From: Ignavibacteria bacterium
GTDB taxonomy: Bacteria > Bacteroidota > Ignavibacteria > Tepidaquicellales > Tepidaquicellaceae
Assembly: GCA_016704345.1 (NCBI GenBank)
Contig: JADJAH010000001.1
Coordinates: 124,001-188,000, forward strand
Direction of reading: 5' to 3'
Length of the DNA: 64,000 nucleotides
The translations under genes were made by a program, and so were the position numbers. Positions within the stretch are counted from its first letter, which is position 1. Each line of letters begins with the position of its first letter. Shown here one piece after another: positions 36,984 through 46,408 of the stretch. The notes under the pieces were generated by a model that was not told the DNA's origin, made no database searches, and saw nothing but the letters and a program-made list of their open reading frames with translations.

Positions 36984-38105
36984 TCAGAGTCGGGTTTTGA
37001 TAAATTCAAAAAAACTTGAGAGTTTTTCTTTAAGTATGTAGAAAATTGAAGTGAATGAGAAGATCACAAACGTGAAGAGAACAATGCTTGTGATTCGTTT
37101 TGGCTTTGATTTCCTTTCCGGTAAAAACGGATTATCTAAGACAACAATTGTGGGTGTTTCCCTTTTTTCATCAATCTTTGATTTTTCAAGCAGAGGTATT
37201 AATGTGGAAATAATTTTGTTTTGAATTTCAACATTTCTTTTTAGACGAAGAAAATTCATAATAACCTGAGGTCCACCTTTGATATTGAGACGGCTATCTT
37301 CAAATGAATTGTTTTGAATCTCACTAAGCTGTTTTTTCAAAGCGTTAATTTTGTCCTCTTGAGCAAACACTTCAGTTTGATCGGTGCTCAAAATTTTCTT
37401 AAGGAGTTCCAACTTGACTTCTTCAGCTTTTATTTCTGCTTCCAACTCTACTTCTGCCTTGAGAGCTGCTTGTATTTGATAATCCGGAGAAATTCCATAC
37501 TTGTTTTGAAACTCGGTTAGTGAATCTTCAACTTGCTTAAGATCATTATTCACCAAATTATATCTCTCTTCAATGAACAATTTGTTATCTCTTGCATTCT
37601 GAACATTCATTTCAATGTTAATCTTGTTGAGTTGGTAAATGAGATAATCAGTCATTTCCTTTGCCTTATTTGGGTCTTTATCATAGACTCCAATTTCCAT
37701 TGTACCAGCCACCTTGTCCTTCTTGATCACAAGGATGTTTTCTCGAAAATCCTTGATTGCATCCTGCATATACTTATAGTCATTTTCTTCCATGAGACCA
37801 TATCTTAGGATTGTTTCTTCAAGACATCTTCTTGACGTGATAATTGTTTCATACAAAGCAAGCTCTTTAGAGATTGTGGTACTTCCGGCAATTTCGCTCA
37901 AGTCACCCAAATCAGGAATGGCAGATGAACCTATTAAACCGCTGAGACTACCTCCGGATTCTGCACTCTTAATTGTTCCAAATGAAAGGAACACAGGATC
38001 GATTACGAAAAAAAAGAGAATTGTTGAAATCAATGCAGCTATTGAAGATGCTATAAGGATTGGTTTTCTCTTCTTTAGTATAATATCTATATAATCAATC
38101 AACAT
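36984..38105 (-). CDS. Wzz-type polysaccharide co-polymerase without kinase domain
   Basis: The protein has 373 residues from the chosen ATG. An N-terminal membrane segment follows the short DYIDIILKKRK cytoplasmic end, a long periplasmic coiled-coil region (about 90-290) follows, and a second membrane segment near 345-362 returns the chain to the cytoplasm after the Pro-rich DNPFLPERKSKPK motif. This is the Wzz/chain-length determinant layout. The reading frame can be extended ten codons to a TTG, but the ATG at 38103-38105 is preceded by AAGGGAG at good spacing. There is no C-terminal tyrosine kinase domain and none in the locus, so control of chain length must use a kinase elsewhere or none. 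Confidence 0.88.
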   Translation of the reverse strand: MLIDYIDIILKKRKPILIASSIAALISTILFFFVIDPVFLSFGTIKSAESGGSLSGLIGSSAIPDLGDLSEIAGSTTISKELALYETIITSRRCLEETILRYGLMEENDYKYMQDAIKDFRENILVIKKDKVAGTMEIGVYDKDPNKAKEMTDYLIYQLNKINIEMNVQNARDNKLFIEERYNLVNNDLKQVEDSLTEFQNKYGISPDYQIQAALKAEVELEAEIKAEEVKLELLKKILSTDQTEVFAQEDKINALKKQLSEIQNNSFEDSRLNIKGGPQVIMNFLRLKRNVEIQNKIISTLIPLLEKSKIDEKRETPTIVVLDNPFLPERKSKPKRITSIVLFTFVIFSFTSIFYILKEKLSSFFEFIKTRL

Positions 38106-38146
38106 AAAATCTCCCTTGGCTGCTTCCATCAACAATAGTTATTCAT

Positions 38147-39847
38147 TTACTTGCTTGTATCCTTTATCAAAATGTACGTAGTCAAAACTCCCAGCAATAC
38201 GCCGGCAATCTGTGAGATCAAGGCAACATTCACTTCAAACGGACGGGTTGTCTCCTTTGGGACATAAACAAAATCACCTGTCTCGATTTTAGTTTCATCC
38301 GGATCATACCAGCCTCTGGAATTAAACTTAATTATTCGTGTGTCAGCTTCCTCAGCCGCAAGACTAAGACCTCCTGCCTTCTTAATGTAATACTCAATGT
38401 CCATACCTTTCTTAAACGGAACGTAACCTTCCTGATTCACCTGACCAAACACATAGACTATGTTCTTGTTATCGTTTATATAAATAACATCTTTGTCTTC
38501 GAGAAGAACATTTTGTGATTCATCATTCTTATTGAACAATTTCTCAAAATCGACAATGACGCGGTTACGCTTTGACTTTATGTCTGTATAAAAATTTGTC
38601 TGATCAACCGAACTTATTAAAAGGTCATTTGCTCTCATATTAATCAATATTTCCGATGTGTCCTTTGCTGCATACTCTGCATCATATGTCCTGAACAAGA
38701 TACACAAAGGCAAATAAGACTTATCATTGAATCCACCCGCCATTTCAATTGCATCCTTTAGTCTGGTGTTCTTAAACGATATCGGATAATATCCCGGCCG
38801 AACAACTTCTCCCATTACAAGTACTGAGATATTCTTCTGAACATTAAGTTTGTAGTTTACAAACAGTCTGTCAAATTTCTCAATCTTATAGTCCTTATCC
38901 CTTTCATAATTCAAAAAGATCTTGTCAAACTTGCCTGTCTGCTCATATGTGCGATATAGTACTATGCTGTCAGGTTCCGCATTTACATCAAACCCTCTTG
39001 CAATGCCAATTGCTGTTTCCAGATTATCACCTTCAACATATTCGTATGAACCACCAAGCTGTACGGCTCCGCCAATATTTATGAAATTGTTTTCGAGCCT
39101 GACATAAGGAACTTTGAGAAGGTCACCTTCTAGAAAATATGGATTGTAATCATTATCATTTGTAAGAAAGTACTTATATATATCCACTTTTTTTACTGTC
39201 CCATTTTTGCGCTGAAGTTCAATATTTCTTAATGAAATCTGAGTATTGAAGAATTCTCTGTCATTTGATTTTTCATAATATACTTTGGATGTATTCAGAG
39301 TATCAACCAAAAGAACTTTGAGAATTTCTGACACTCTTGTTACAGGCGATACTTCGAATGTTCCTTGTGTCAGTCCGGAGATCTTTACCAGAAATGTTCT
39401 TGGACTGTTAAGAGTAAATGATACATCACTGGAATAATATCTTCTTTTGACTGCAGTAATAACCCTGCTCTTTGCTTCTGCAAGAGTAACGCCGTTTACA
39501 TTGACTTCACCAACCGTCGGAATAATGACACTTCCTTCAGGCGACACTACTAATGGAATCTGCTGTGTAATATATCCGTAAATTCCAAGCGTAAATAAGT
39601 CATTAGGTCCTACAACATAATCTTCCGGTTCAATGGCACCCTCAATAGGCATAGACCTTTCCGAAAATGACGAACTGCCCATTTGATTGAGAATGTCAGA
39701 TGCATCAGCATTGATCTTTCCCATACTACCGGTTTGCTGACTGCCAAGTTTGGATAGATCCCTTTCAGTCATTCCGACCTGCGCTAAAGCACTTGCTGTG
39801 ACAAGAAAGAATACACTCAAGAGCAGTAATGTTCTTTGATTCTTCAT
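38147..39847 (-). CDS. Wza-type polysaccharide export protein with SLBB domains
   Basis: A 566-residue protein with a signal peptide (residues 1-22, cleavage near ALA-Q). A Poly_export domain starts at PEDYVVGPNDLFTLGIYG and is followed by several SLBB-like beta-grasp domains (for example VFGQVNQEGYVPFKKGMD). A C-terminal membrane helix, VALISQIAGVLLGVLTTYIL, ends the chain. Wza-type proteins form the export channel across the periplasm and outer membrane. No lipobox cysteine is seen at the N terminus, unlike classical Wza. The start overlaps the 3' end of the phosphohexomutase gene by four bases. Confidence 0.9.
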   Translation of the reverse strand: MKNQRTLLLLSVFFLVTASALAQVGMTERDLSKLGSQQTGSMGKINADASDILNQMGSSSFSERSMPIEGAIEPEDYVVGPNDLFTLGIYGYITQQIPLVVSPEGSVIIPTVGEVNVNGVTLAEAKSRVITAVKRRYYSSDVSFTLNSPRTFLVKISGLTQGTFEVSPVTRVSEILKVLLVDTLNTSKVYYEKSNDREFFNTQISLRNIELQRKNGTVKKVDIYKYFLTNDNDYNPYFLEGDLLKVPYVRLENNFINIGGAVQLGGSYEYVEGDNLETAIGIARGFDVNAEPDSIVLYRTYEQTGKFDKIFLNYERDKDYKIEKFDRLFVNYKLNVQKNISVLVMGEVVRPGYYPISFKNTRLKDAIEMAGGFNDKSYLPLCILFRTYDAEYAAKDTSEILINMRANDLLISSVDQTNFYTDIKSKRNRVIVDFEKLFNKNDESQNVLLEDKDVIYINDNKNIVYVFGQVNQEGYVPFKKGMDIEYYIKKAGGLSLAAEEADTRIIKFNSRGWYDPDETKIETGDFVYVPKETTRPFEVNVALISQIAGVLLGVLTTYILIKDTSK

Positions 39848-41253
39848 ATTCCCAAAAACTTAATTGTCTTTGACAATACATCGGCTGTTTCGTCAACACC
39901 AGATGTTTCACAATATATTCTTAGCAGCGGTTCAGTACCGGAAGCTCTGACTATAACCCATCCGTTTTCAAACTTTAGCTTAAAGCCGTCCAAGGGGTCT
40001 ATCTCAAGTATTCTCTTTCCTCCAACTTCATCTCCGGCTTTAAGTCTTTTACATTTTTCTAAAGCCGCAATCTTTTTCTCTTCTGTTGTATGAACATCAT
40101 TTCTCTGATAGAAATATTCTCCGAATTCATCATTCAGTTCGTTCTTCAACTCAGAAATACTTTTGCCATATTCTGCAAGCATTTCAAGATACAACAACCC
40201 GTTATAGACTCCGTCTCTTTCCGGCAAGTGACCTTTGATCCCAATGCCACCGCTTTCTTCGGCACCTATCAATACATCATCAGTAATCATTATTTTTGAT
40301 ATGTGCTTGAATCCTATCGGTACCGTTACAAGTTCTATTCCATATTTGTCACAAAATTTCTTAATTAGTTCACTCGTTGAAAATCCTCTGACAACTTTTC
40401 CTCCCAGCTTCTTTTTTTCAAACAAATATTTCAGAAGCAGGGCAAATGTCTTTTGAGCATCAAGGAATTCTCCGTTGCCTTCAATTATCGCTATCCTGTC
40501 TGCATCACCGTCTGTAACTATTCCAATGTCATAAGAACCTGATTTCATATCGTTGCAGATCTCGTTAAGATTCTTCCTCACAGGTTCGGGTGCTCCTCCG
40601 CCGAACGAAGGATTGACCTCGCCGTGCAGTTGTTTCACTTCAATGAAATTGCCAATAAGATCCTGTCCGGCGCCATACATTGCATCATAGATGACTTTCA
40701 AGTTGGCTGATTTTATCTTAGCTATGTCGATCTTTTCTGAAATGTATTTCAGATAATATCCTCTGCCGTCAAAGTATTCTATCGCTCCTCTTTCAACAAG
40801 CGATGTAAAAGATTCCTTAACTTCCACATTGGAAATTGAACCAAGCTCATGTTCTATCTTGGCAATTTCTTCAATGCTCATAGAACCGCCAAACTCATCT
40901 TTAAGTTTGTATCCGTTATACTCATACGGGTTATGAGATGCAGTGATCATTACCCCCAATGCACATTCCAAATCTCTTGCCAACAAAGAAACAGCAGGAG
41001 TGGTAACAAAAGTATCAGTGATCATTGTCTTAATACCTTCACTGGCTATAACAGATGCGACTGTTTCAGCAAATTGCCTTCCCTGAAACCGCGTATCATA
41101 ACCTATGATTATACCGTTGTCTATCTTTGGATGATTCTTGAAAACTTTGGCAGTGGCTAGAGCAACTCTTTTTACATTGTTAAAAGTGTATGTGTCGGCA
41201 ATGATTCCTCTCCAGCCATCAGTGCCGAACTTAACATCTTCCTTATTTGCCAT
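39844..41253 (-). CDS. phosphoglucomutase/phosphomannomutase family protein
   Basis: A 469-residue alpha-D-phosphohexomutase. FGTDGWRGIIAD at the start, the phosphoserine loop ITASHNPYEYNGYK with Ser106, the metal loop VTDGDADRIAI, the sugar-binding EESGGIGIKGHLPERDG and the phosphate-binding RASGTEPLLRIY are all present, so the enzyme should be active. It converts hexose 6-phosphate to hexose 1-phosphate, feeding nucleotide-sugar synthesis. Glucose, mannose or glucosamine specificity is not resolved. It heads the polysaccharide genes in transcription order and overlaps the Wza-type gene. Confidence 0.93.
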   Translation of the reverse strand: MANKEDVKFGTDGWRGIIADTYTFNNVKRVALATAKVFKNHPKIDNGIIIGYDTRFQGRQFAETVASVIASEGIKTMITDTFVTTPAVSLLARDLECALGVMITASHNPYEYNGYKLKDEFGGSMSIEEIAKIEHELGSISNVEVKESFTSLVERGAIEYFDGRGYYLKYISEKIDIAKIKSANLKVIYDAMYGAGQDLIGNFIEVKQLHGEVNPSFGGGAPEPVRKNLNEICNDMKSGSYDIGIVTDGDADRIAIIEGNGEFLDAQKTFALLLKYLFEKKKLGGKVVRGFSTSELIKKFCDKYGIELVTVPIGFKHISKIMITDDVLIGAEESGGIGIKGHLPERDGVYNGLLYLEMLAEYGKSISELKNELNDEFGEYFYQRNDVHTTEEKKIAALEKCKRLKAGDEVGGKRILEIDPLDGFKLKFENGWVIVRASGTEPLLRIYCETSGVDETADVLSKTIKFLGI

Positions 41254-41288
41254 TAAATTGGATTAATTTTCAAAAATGTAAAGAAGTA

Positions 41289-41720
41289 CTATTGAGAGCC
41301 CCCTCTGTTTTCCCTGACCCAATTCTTTACATAATTGATTGTTTCGTAGGTTGGTGTTCCTGGTGTGAACAATTGCCCGATACCCATTTTCTTAAGATCG
41401 TCTATATCCTGATCCGGAATTATTCCGCCTCCAAACAAAAGAACATCGTCCAGTCCTTTGTCATTCATCAGCGATTTTACCTTAGGAAAAACTGTCATGT
41501 GAGCGCCGCTCAGAATGCTGATTCCGATTGCATCAACATCTTCCTGAAGCGCTGCTTCTACTATGGTTTCGGGTGTCTGCCTCAATCCGGTATAAATTAC
41601 CTCAATACCCGAATCTCTGAATGCGGCAGCTATTACTTTTGCGCCCCTGTCGTGACCGTCAAGTCCTACTTTACCTATAAGGACGCGTATCTTCTTATCG
41701 GAATTGCTATTATTTGTCAT
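41289..41720 (-). CDS. stand-alone cobalamin-binding domain of methylmalonyl-CoA mutase type
   Basis: A 143-residue B12-binding domain with the signature DGHDRG at 21-26 (His23 as the lower cobalt ligand), ISILSGAHM and LFGGGIIPDQD. This matches the C-terminal part of methylmalonyl-CoA mutase as found in organisms where the catalytic and B12-binding parts are separate genes. The large subunit is not in the window. With the acyl-CoA carboxylase beta gene at 11 kb it suggests propionate/succinate interconversion. Other carbon-skeleton mutases, such as isobutyryl-CoA mutase, use a similar small subunit. Confidence 0.9.
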   Translation of the reverse strand: MTNNSNSDKKIRVLIGKVGLDGHDRGAKVIAAAFRDSGIEVIYTGLRQTPETIVEAALQEDVDAIGISILSGAHMTVFPKVKSLMNDKGLDDVLLFGGGIIPDQDIDDLKKMGIGQLFTPGTPTYETINYVKNWVRENRGGSQ

Positions 41721-41751
41721 GATTGTCGGCTAAGTTAATCCAAATACAATT

Positions 41752-42747
41752 TTACTTCAAGTTATTTAACGGCTCATCAGTTGTTTCAAGACTTTCAAGA
41801 TCTTTGTTAGAATGCTTCTGATAAAAATAGACTGCAATAATTCCAAGCAAAACAGCAAACCATAGCGTGGCTACTCTGATAATGAAAGTCGATGCTACAG
41901 AAATGCCTTTGGGAATATTAAGCAGTACAAGGAGTCCTGTCAAAGAAGCTTCGGTGGCACCCAGCCCTCCCGGCAGCATTGCTATAGACCCGACAAGAGT
42001 AGAAAACCCATAAATGAAGACAGCACTTAATAAACTAACATCAATGTGGGTAAATCCTGAATAAACTTTTAATACAACATAAAGGCCGAGACATTCCAAA
42101 AACCATGCTATAGCGCTGACCACAGTCGCGATAATCAACGGCTTGGGTCTTATGAGTTTGTAAATGCTTTCATACGCCATATGTATCTTTTCAGATACCT
42201 TTCCGAAGTGCTTTGACTTTTCCATCAAACCAATCAATCTCATTGAAATTTTGCGGGAACTGATGATAACTACTCCGATAAGAAAGAATAAACCAACTCC
42301 TATCACAATGCCTTTGCCGTAGTTGAACACGAATGCACCTGCAAGACAAAGCAAAACTACTGATATAAAGTCCGTAAGTCTTTCTGCGAGAATTATTGGC
42401 GCCGATTTGCTGATAGGAGTTCCTACTTCTTCCTTTACAAGGTAAGACTTCAGAAGCTCTCCCATTTTCCCCGGCGTAACACTCATTACAAATGTTGACA
42501 TGAAGATCAGGAAGCTTGTCTTTGTTTCGAGCTTGATGTCAAGCATCTTCCTGTAATACTCCCATTTGTAAAACCTGATGATGTAATTACCGAAAGAGAG
42601 CAAAAGTACCAAAGGGAAATATGCCCAGTTGAATTCACCGAATGCCTTCAGAAGCTTGTCAAAATCGGCATAAATACTAAACACCAAAAATATCAACGCT
42701 CCGAATGCAACAGATAAAAGTATTTTCTTCTTATACTTTGAGAACAT
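41752..42747 (-). CDS. LPG-synthase-TM/flippase-like integral membrane protein
   Basis: The protein has about 331 residues with seven to eight membrane segments. It has the family patterns ALGVMITPG-like SVTPGKMGELLKSYLV near residue 90 and AMLPGGLGATEASLTGLL near 255, as in the lysylphosphatidylglycerol synthetase TM (AglD/UPF0104) group. Members often sit in lipid or polysaccharide assembly loci and may flip lipids, but the role is not known here. The reading frame starts at a TTG (42759) overlapping maf; the ATG four codons later lies just after the maf stop and is preferred. Confidence 0.83.
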   Translation of the reverse strand: MFSKYKKKILLSVAFGALIFLVFSIYADFDKLLKAFGEFNWAYFPLVLLLSFGNYIIRFYKWEYYRKMLDIKLETKTSFLIFMSTFVMSVTPGKMGELLKSYLVKEEVGTPISKSAPIILAERLTDFISVVLLCLAGAFVFNYGKGIVIGVGLFFLIGVVIISSRKISMRLIGLMEKSKHFGKVSEKIHMAYESIYKLIRPKPLIIATVVSAIAWFLECLGLYVVLKVYSGFTHIDVSLLSAVFIYGFSTLVGSIAMLPGGLGATEASLTGLLVLLNIPKGISVASTFIIRVATLWFAVLLGIIAVYFYQKHSNKDLESLETTDEPLNNLK

Positions 42748-42751
42748 AATA

Positions 42752-43375
42752 TCAGGCAACCGCCTTTATACATTCATACAACTTCACAAGCGGCAAACCG
42801 ACAATGTTATAATAATCACCTACTATCCTGCTGATGAATAAACATCCGAAGTCATCCTGAATACCGTAGGCGCCCGCTTTGTCTAGCGGTTTGAATTTGT
42901 TCACATAGAAATTTATCTCGTCATCAGTGAGATCTCTAAACTGAACAACTGTCTTCTCATATCCGAAAACTTCGTTGCCGTTCTTAGTATTTATTACATT
43001 GACACCCGTATAGACAATGTGCTTATTACCACTGAGTCTTCTGAGATATTCTCTTGCCTGCTTTAGATTTGCAGGCTTGTTCAATGTATTTTTTCCGAGT
43101 ACAACAATTGTATCAGCACCTATTACTATTTCTTTTTGAAATTTAAATGCAACTTCACGTGACTTTGCCAATGCATTTCTCTTCACAGTCAAAACAGGAT
43201 TTGAGGCCGAGTCAATCTCTTCCACTCCGCTTCCAATAGAAATAAAATTCAATCCTAACATTTCAAGAAGCTGAATTCTTCGGGGAGAAACCGATGCCAG
43301 AACATAATTTTTTCTAAGAATGCTTCTTATGCCGGCAGATTTTCGCTTGTTCTCAGTTGCTTTATGTACCGGCAA
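42752..43375 (-). CDS. maf: Maf family nucleoside triphosphate pyrophosphatase
   Basis: A 207-residue protein. LASVSPRRIQLLEMLGLNF is the Maf signature with the Ser-x-Ser-Pro-Arg-Arg nucleotide loop, VIGADTIVVLG holds the catalytic aspartate, and KAGAYGIQDDFG is the C-terminal block. Maf proteins hydrolyse non-canonical or canonical NTPs to NMP and pyrophosphate, limiting incorporation into nucleic acids. About 20 residues precede the usual start, so a later start is possible. The gene overlaps proS by 14 bases. Confidence 0.92.
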   Translation of the reverse strand: MPVHKATENKRKSAGIRSILRKNYVLASVSPRRIQLLEMLGLNFISIGSGVEEIDSASNPVLTVKRNALAKSREVAFKFQKEIVIGADTIVVLGKNTLNKPANLKQAREYLRRLSGNKHIVYTGVNVINTKNGNEVFGYEKTVVQFRDLTDDEINFYVNKFKPLDKAGAYGIQDDFGCLFISRIVGDYYNIVGLPLVKLYECIKAVA

Positions 43376-45077
43376 GTTCGATTATTTTGTTGAGAGCATC
43401 ATCCTTATTGACTAGTATTCTTTCACCGGTCTTCCTGATCTTTAGTTCGATGTTTCCTTGCGCAAGATTCTTCTCGCCTACAATTGCCTGAAGCGGAATC
43501 CCAATCAGATCAGAGTCATTGAACTTCACTCCCGGCCTGACATCCTGACGATCATCAAAAAGTACATCAACGCCTTTAGCCAGAAGTTCAGAGTACATCT
43601 TTTCTGCCTGCTCTTTTACAGTTCCTTCCGATTGATTGAGAGAGATAAGCATTAAATCAAATGGTTTCATCTCTCCACTCCAGATAATTCCTTTTTCATC
43701 ATTGTTTTGTTCAATGTAAGCCGCAACAGTTCTTTCAACACCAATGCCGTAACTTCCCATGATTATAACATTCTCTTTTCCTTCAGCATCAAGGAAAGTT
43801 GCATTCAATGCTTCTGAGAATTTTGTGCCAAGTTTAAAAATATGTCCTACTTCAATCGCACGAGTTACTCTAATAACAGATGAACTGTCACTTGTATGTT
43901 CACCTTCTTTAACTACTCTTAGATCAAGATACTCAACGTCAGGGACATCACGGATAAGGTCAATGTTCTTTATATGGTAATCATTCTTATTGGCTCCGCT
44001 GATAAGTTCATTTGCGTCTTTCAATAAGAGATCTGCAAAAACTTTGATACCTTTGCTCCGGGCATCAATTGGTCCAATAGAACCTGCATCGGCTCCGGTA
44101 ATTTCTGCAAGTTCTTCGCTGTGTGCGGGACGAATATTGAGGCCGAAATGATTCTGAAGCTTTGATTCGTTTACCTCATCATCACCGCATACAAGAACCA
44201 TTATAATTTCATTCTTCTCTTTTCCCGGATTTACAAACACTCTTGACTTGGCAAGCCGTGATTTGTCTTCAATCCCAAGAAATCCTGCAAGCTCTTCAAT
44301 AGATTTAATATTGGGTGTGTGAAATTCTTCCAAAGGAAGATCAGACTCCAATCTCTTCACACCTTCTTTAAAGGATACCGCAACTTCAATGTTGGATGAG
44401 TACTTTCCATCTTCACTGTAAACAATATTATCTTCGCCAACCGGAGAAGGCACCATGAATTCTTCTGATGCGCTTCCTCCCATTGCACCGCTGTGAGCCG
44501 ATACGATCACAAAGTTTAATCCGCATCTATTGAATATATTTCTATATGCAATTGCCATTGCATCATAAGATTTATCCAATCCTTCCCACGTGGAATCAAA
44601 AGAATATGCGTCTTTCATTGTAAACTGCCGGCCTCTTAAAACACCGGCACGGGGTCTTTCCTCATTTCTAAACTTTGACTGAATCTGATACCAGATCTTA
44701 GGCAGATCCTTGTATGAAATCAGGTTCGGTTTCGCGATTGAGGTGAATACTTCTTCGTGCGTAGGTGCCAGAACCAGCTCTCTGTTCTTGATTCTGAACA
44801 TAAGGTCACCGTAGTCTTCCAGTCTGCCGGTTTGCGCCCATAACTCATTTGGAGAAAGTACGGGAAGATAGAATTCATTTCCTCCAATCGCATTCATTTC
44901 CTGGCGTATGATCTCCTCAACTTTCCGGAACATCTTTAGACCAAGCGGCAAATAAGAGTAAACACCCGAAGTAAGCGGTCTTATCATACCGGACCTGATC
45001 ATTAACCTGTGGGAAGCAACTACTGCATCGACCGGATCGTCCTTCAGGGTTGGGACGAAATATTGTGTAAGTCTCAT
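43362..45077 (-). CDS. proS: prolyl-tRNA synthetase, bacterial type
   Basis: A 571-residue class II synthetase. Motif 1 lies in RPLTSGVYSYLPLGLKMFRK, motif 2 in RNEERPRAGVLRGRQFTM and motif 3 in MGSYGIGVERTVAAYIEQ. A YbaK-like editing insertion occupies roughly residues 225-385, as in bacterial ProS, and the anticodon-binding domain ends the protein. It charges tRNA-Pro in the cytoplasm. The start is an ATG, and a 200-base divergent gap separates it from the arsC-like gene. Confidence 0.97.
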   Translation of the reverse strand: MRLTQYFVPTLKDDPVDAVVASHRLMIRSGMIRPLTSGVYSYLPLGLKMFRKVEEIIRQEMNAIGGNEFYLPVLSPNELWAQTGRLEDYGDLMFRIKNRELVLAPTHEEVFTSIAKPNLISYKDLPKIWYQIQSKFRNEERPRAGVLRGRQFTMKDAYSFDSTWEGLDKSYDAMAIAYRNIFNRCGLNFVIVSAHSGAMGGSASEEFMVPSPVGEDNIVYSEDGKYSSNIEVAVSFKEGVKRLESDLPLEEFHTPNIKSIEELAGFLGIEDKSRLAKSRVFVNPGKEKNEIIMVLVCGDDEVNESKLQNHFGLNIRPAHSEELAEITGADAGSIGPIDARSKGIKVFADLLLKDANELISGANKNDYHIKNIDLIRDVPDVEYLDLRVVKEGEHTSDSSSVIRVTRAIEVGHIFKLGTKFSEALNATFLDAEGKENVIIMGSYGIGVERTVAAYIEQNNDEKGIIWSGEMKPFDLMLISLNQSEGTVKEQAEKMYSELLAKGVDVLFDDRQDVRPGVKFNDSDLIGIPLQAIVGEKNLAQGNIELKIRKTGERILVNKDDALNKIIELAGT

Positions 45078-45277
45078 AAATTTAAAGCTGTCAATATAGA
45101 TATGCAGTCGCTGTATTTCAATTCTAATTCGTTTATTGACGGCACTATTTGCAGATTTGCGTGCAATATTTTTTGCCTGGTCAACAATTCAATACGAGTA
45201 AAGGTATGTTAAGAATTGAGTTATTAACAAATCTTTAACAACATTCACAAAATAATTTTCCTATATTGCACAAGCCT

Positions 45278-45724
45278 ATGAAGAAAAAAATACTGATTGT
45301 CTGTACAGGTAATTCATGCCGAAGTCAAATGGCTGAAGCCTTTCTTAAGAAGATCGCACCTGAGCTTGATATCATTTCTGCCGGAACTGAACCGGAGAAT
45401 TCACTTAGCCGCTCAACAATAGAAGTAATGAAAGAGCTGGATATTGAAATGACCGATCATTATCCCAAAGATGTTTATGATTACGCGGGAAAGTCATTTG
45501 ATTTTGTGATAACATTATGTGACAATGCAAAGAAATCGCTTCCCAAGTTTACCGGAAGAGTGAGCAAAAAAATACATGTTGGCTTTGTTGATCCGGCATT
45601 GGCTAAGGGCACCAAAGAGGCTATGCTAAATGAATACAGGGAAGTAAGAGATGATATATTTAAGGCATTCACTCATCTTTATGAAACTAAGATAAAGGCA
45701 AAGAGCAAATCGTTGACAAAATAA
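45278..45724 (+). CDS. arsC: arsenate reductase / low-molecular-weight phosphatase family protein
   Basis: This protein has 148 residues from ATG; the frame could start four codons earlier at a TTG. The P-loop CTGNSCR at 9-15 with the asparagine of ArsC rather than the aromatic-rich LMW phosphatase loop, and the aspartate in FVDPA near 105, match thioredoxin-type arsenate reductases. Cys81 in ITLCDNA occupies the first relay position, but the second relay cysteine, normal in the CDxAxxxCP block, is Leu88. That may make the enzyme a phosphatase, or it may use another thiol. No arsR, arsB or acr3 genes are adjacent, so a dedicated arsenic operon is not supported. Its stop is one base from that of the convergent ppa. 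Confidence 0.8.
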   Translation: MKKKILIVCTGNSCRSQMAEAFLKKIAPELDIISAGTEPENSLSRSTIEVMKELDIEMTDHYPKDVYDYAGKSFDFVITLCDNAKKSLPKFTGRVSKKIHVGFVDPALAKGTKEAMLNEYREVRDDIFKAFTHLYETKIKAKSKSLTK

Positions 45725-45725
45725 T

Positions 45726-46406
45726 CTAAAGTATGTCTTCCCTGTTTAGAAGGTTGTTAAGATCTTCGTATTTTGCGAGATAGTCTTTGCTTGCAGCATT
45801 AATAACTTCATAAGCTTCATCCTTTCCATAAACACTTTCGATCTCACATCTCTTGCCTTGAGAGCCGGGCGCATCTTTGTAAGTCAGGAAGTAATGCTTA
45901 AGTCTTTCGATAAACGATTCTGAACAATCTCCAATATCTTTCCACTCGCTAAAAATAGCGTCATTCTTCATGACGGCAATTATTTTATCATCAGCTTCAT
46001 TATTGTCTATCAGCCTTAAACCGCCGATCGGAATAGCCTGCAACAGTATCCGGCTGTGATTAAGTGACTTCTCAGTTACTACACAAATATCAAGAGGGTC
46101 TCCGTCTCCAACAATATTCTTCCTGCCTGTCTTCTGCATGCAATATTCGGCAACGTTAGAAGAGCACAATGTTTGCGGAATAAATCCGTACGGAGTGGGA
46201 CAGATGTTTGAATATTTTTGCGGACGGTCGACTTTTAGAAATCCGCTTTGCTTTTCTATTTCATACTTGACTGTATCTGTCGGTACGATCTCTACATATG
46301 TTGTGACTATCGATGGAGATTGCTTTCCGATTGGTATTCCGTGCCACGGATGTGACATCATTAACAATCTTATCTTGCTCCAGATTTCTTCGAGGTTTGA
46401 TTCCAT
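45726..46406 (-). CDS. ppa: inorganic pyrophosphatase, family I
   Basis: A 226-residue soluble pyrophosphatase. GDGDPLDICVV is the signature with three metal-binding aspartates, and SNICPTPYGFIPQT provides the Tyr/Pro loop of the family. GGLRLIDNNEADDKIIAV and a C-terminal FLTYKDAP segment also match. It hydrolyses the pyrophosphate made by biosynthetic reactions such as tRNA charging and nucleotide-sugar synthesis. The start is next to the ruvA stop (two-base gap), so it is probably the last gene of the ruvC-ruvA unit. Confidence 0.95.
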   Translation of the reverse strand: MESNLEEIWSKIRLLMMSHPWHGIPIGKQSPSIVTTYVEIVPTDTVKYEIEKQSGFLKVDRPQKYSNICPTPYGFIPQTLCSSNVAEYCMQKTGRKNIVGDGDPLDICVVTEKSLNHSRILLQAIPIGGLRLIDNNEADDKIIAVMKNDAIFSEWKDIGDCSESFIERLKHYFLTYKDAPGSQGKRCEIESVYGKDEAYEVINAASKDYLAKYEDLNNLLNREDIL

Positions 46407-46408
46407 TT

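Noticed and set aside
45278..45724. Arsenic-resistance operon
   Set aside because: Only an ArsC-like gene is present; no regulator or efflux gene is adjacent and the relay cysteine is missing.
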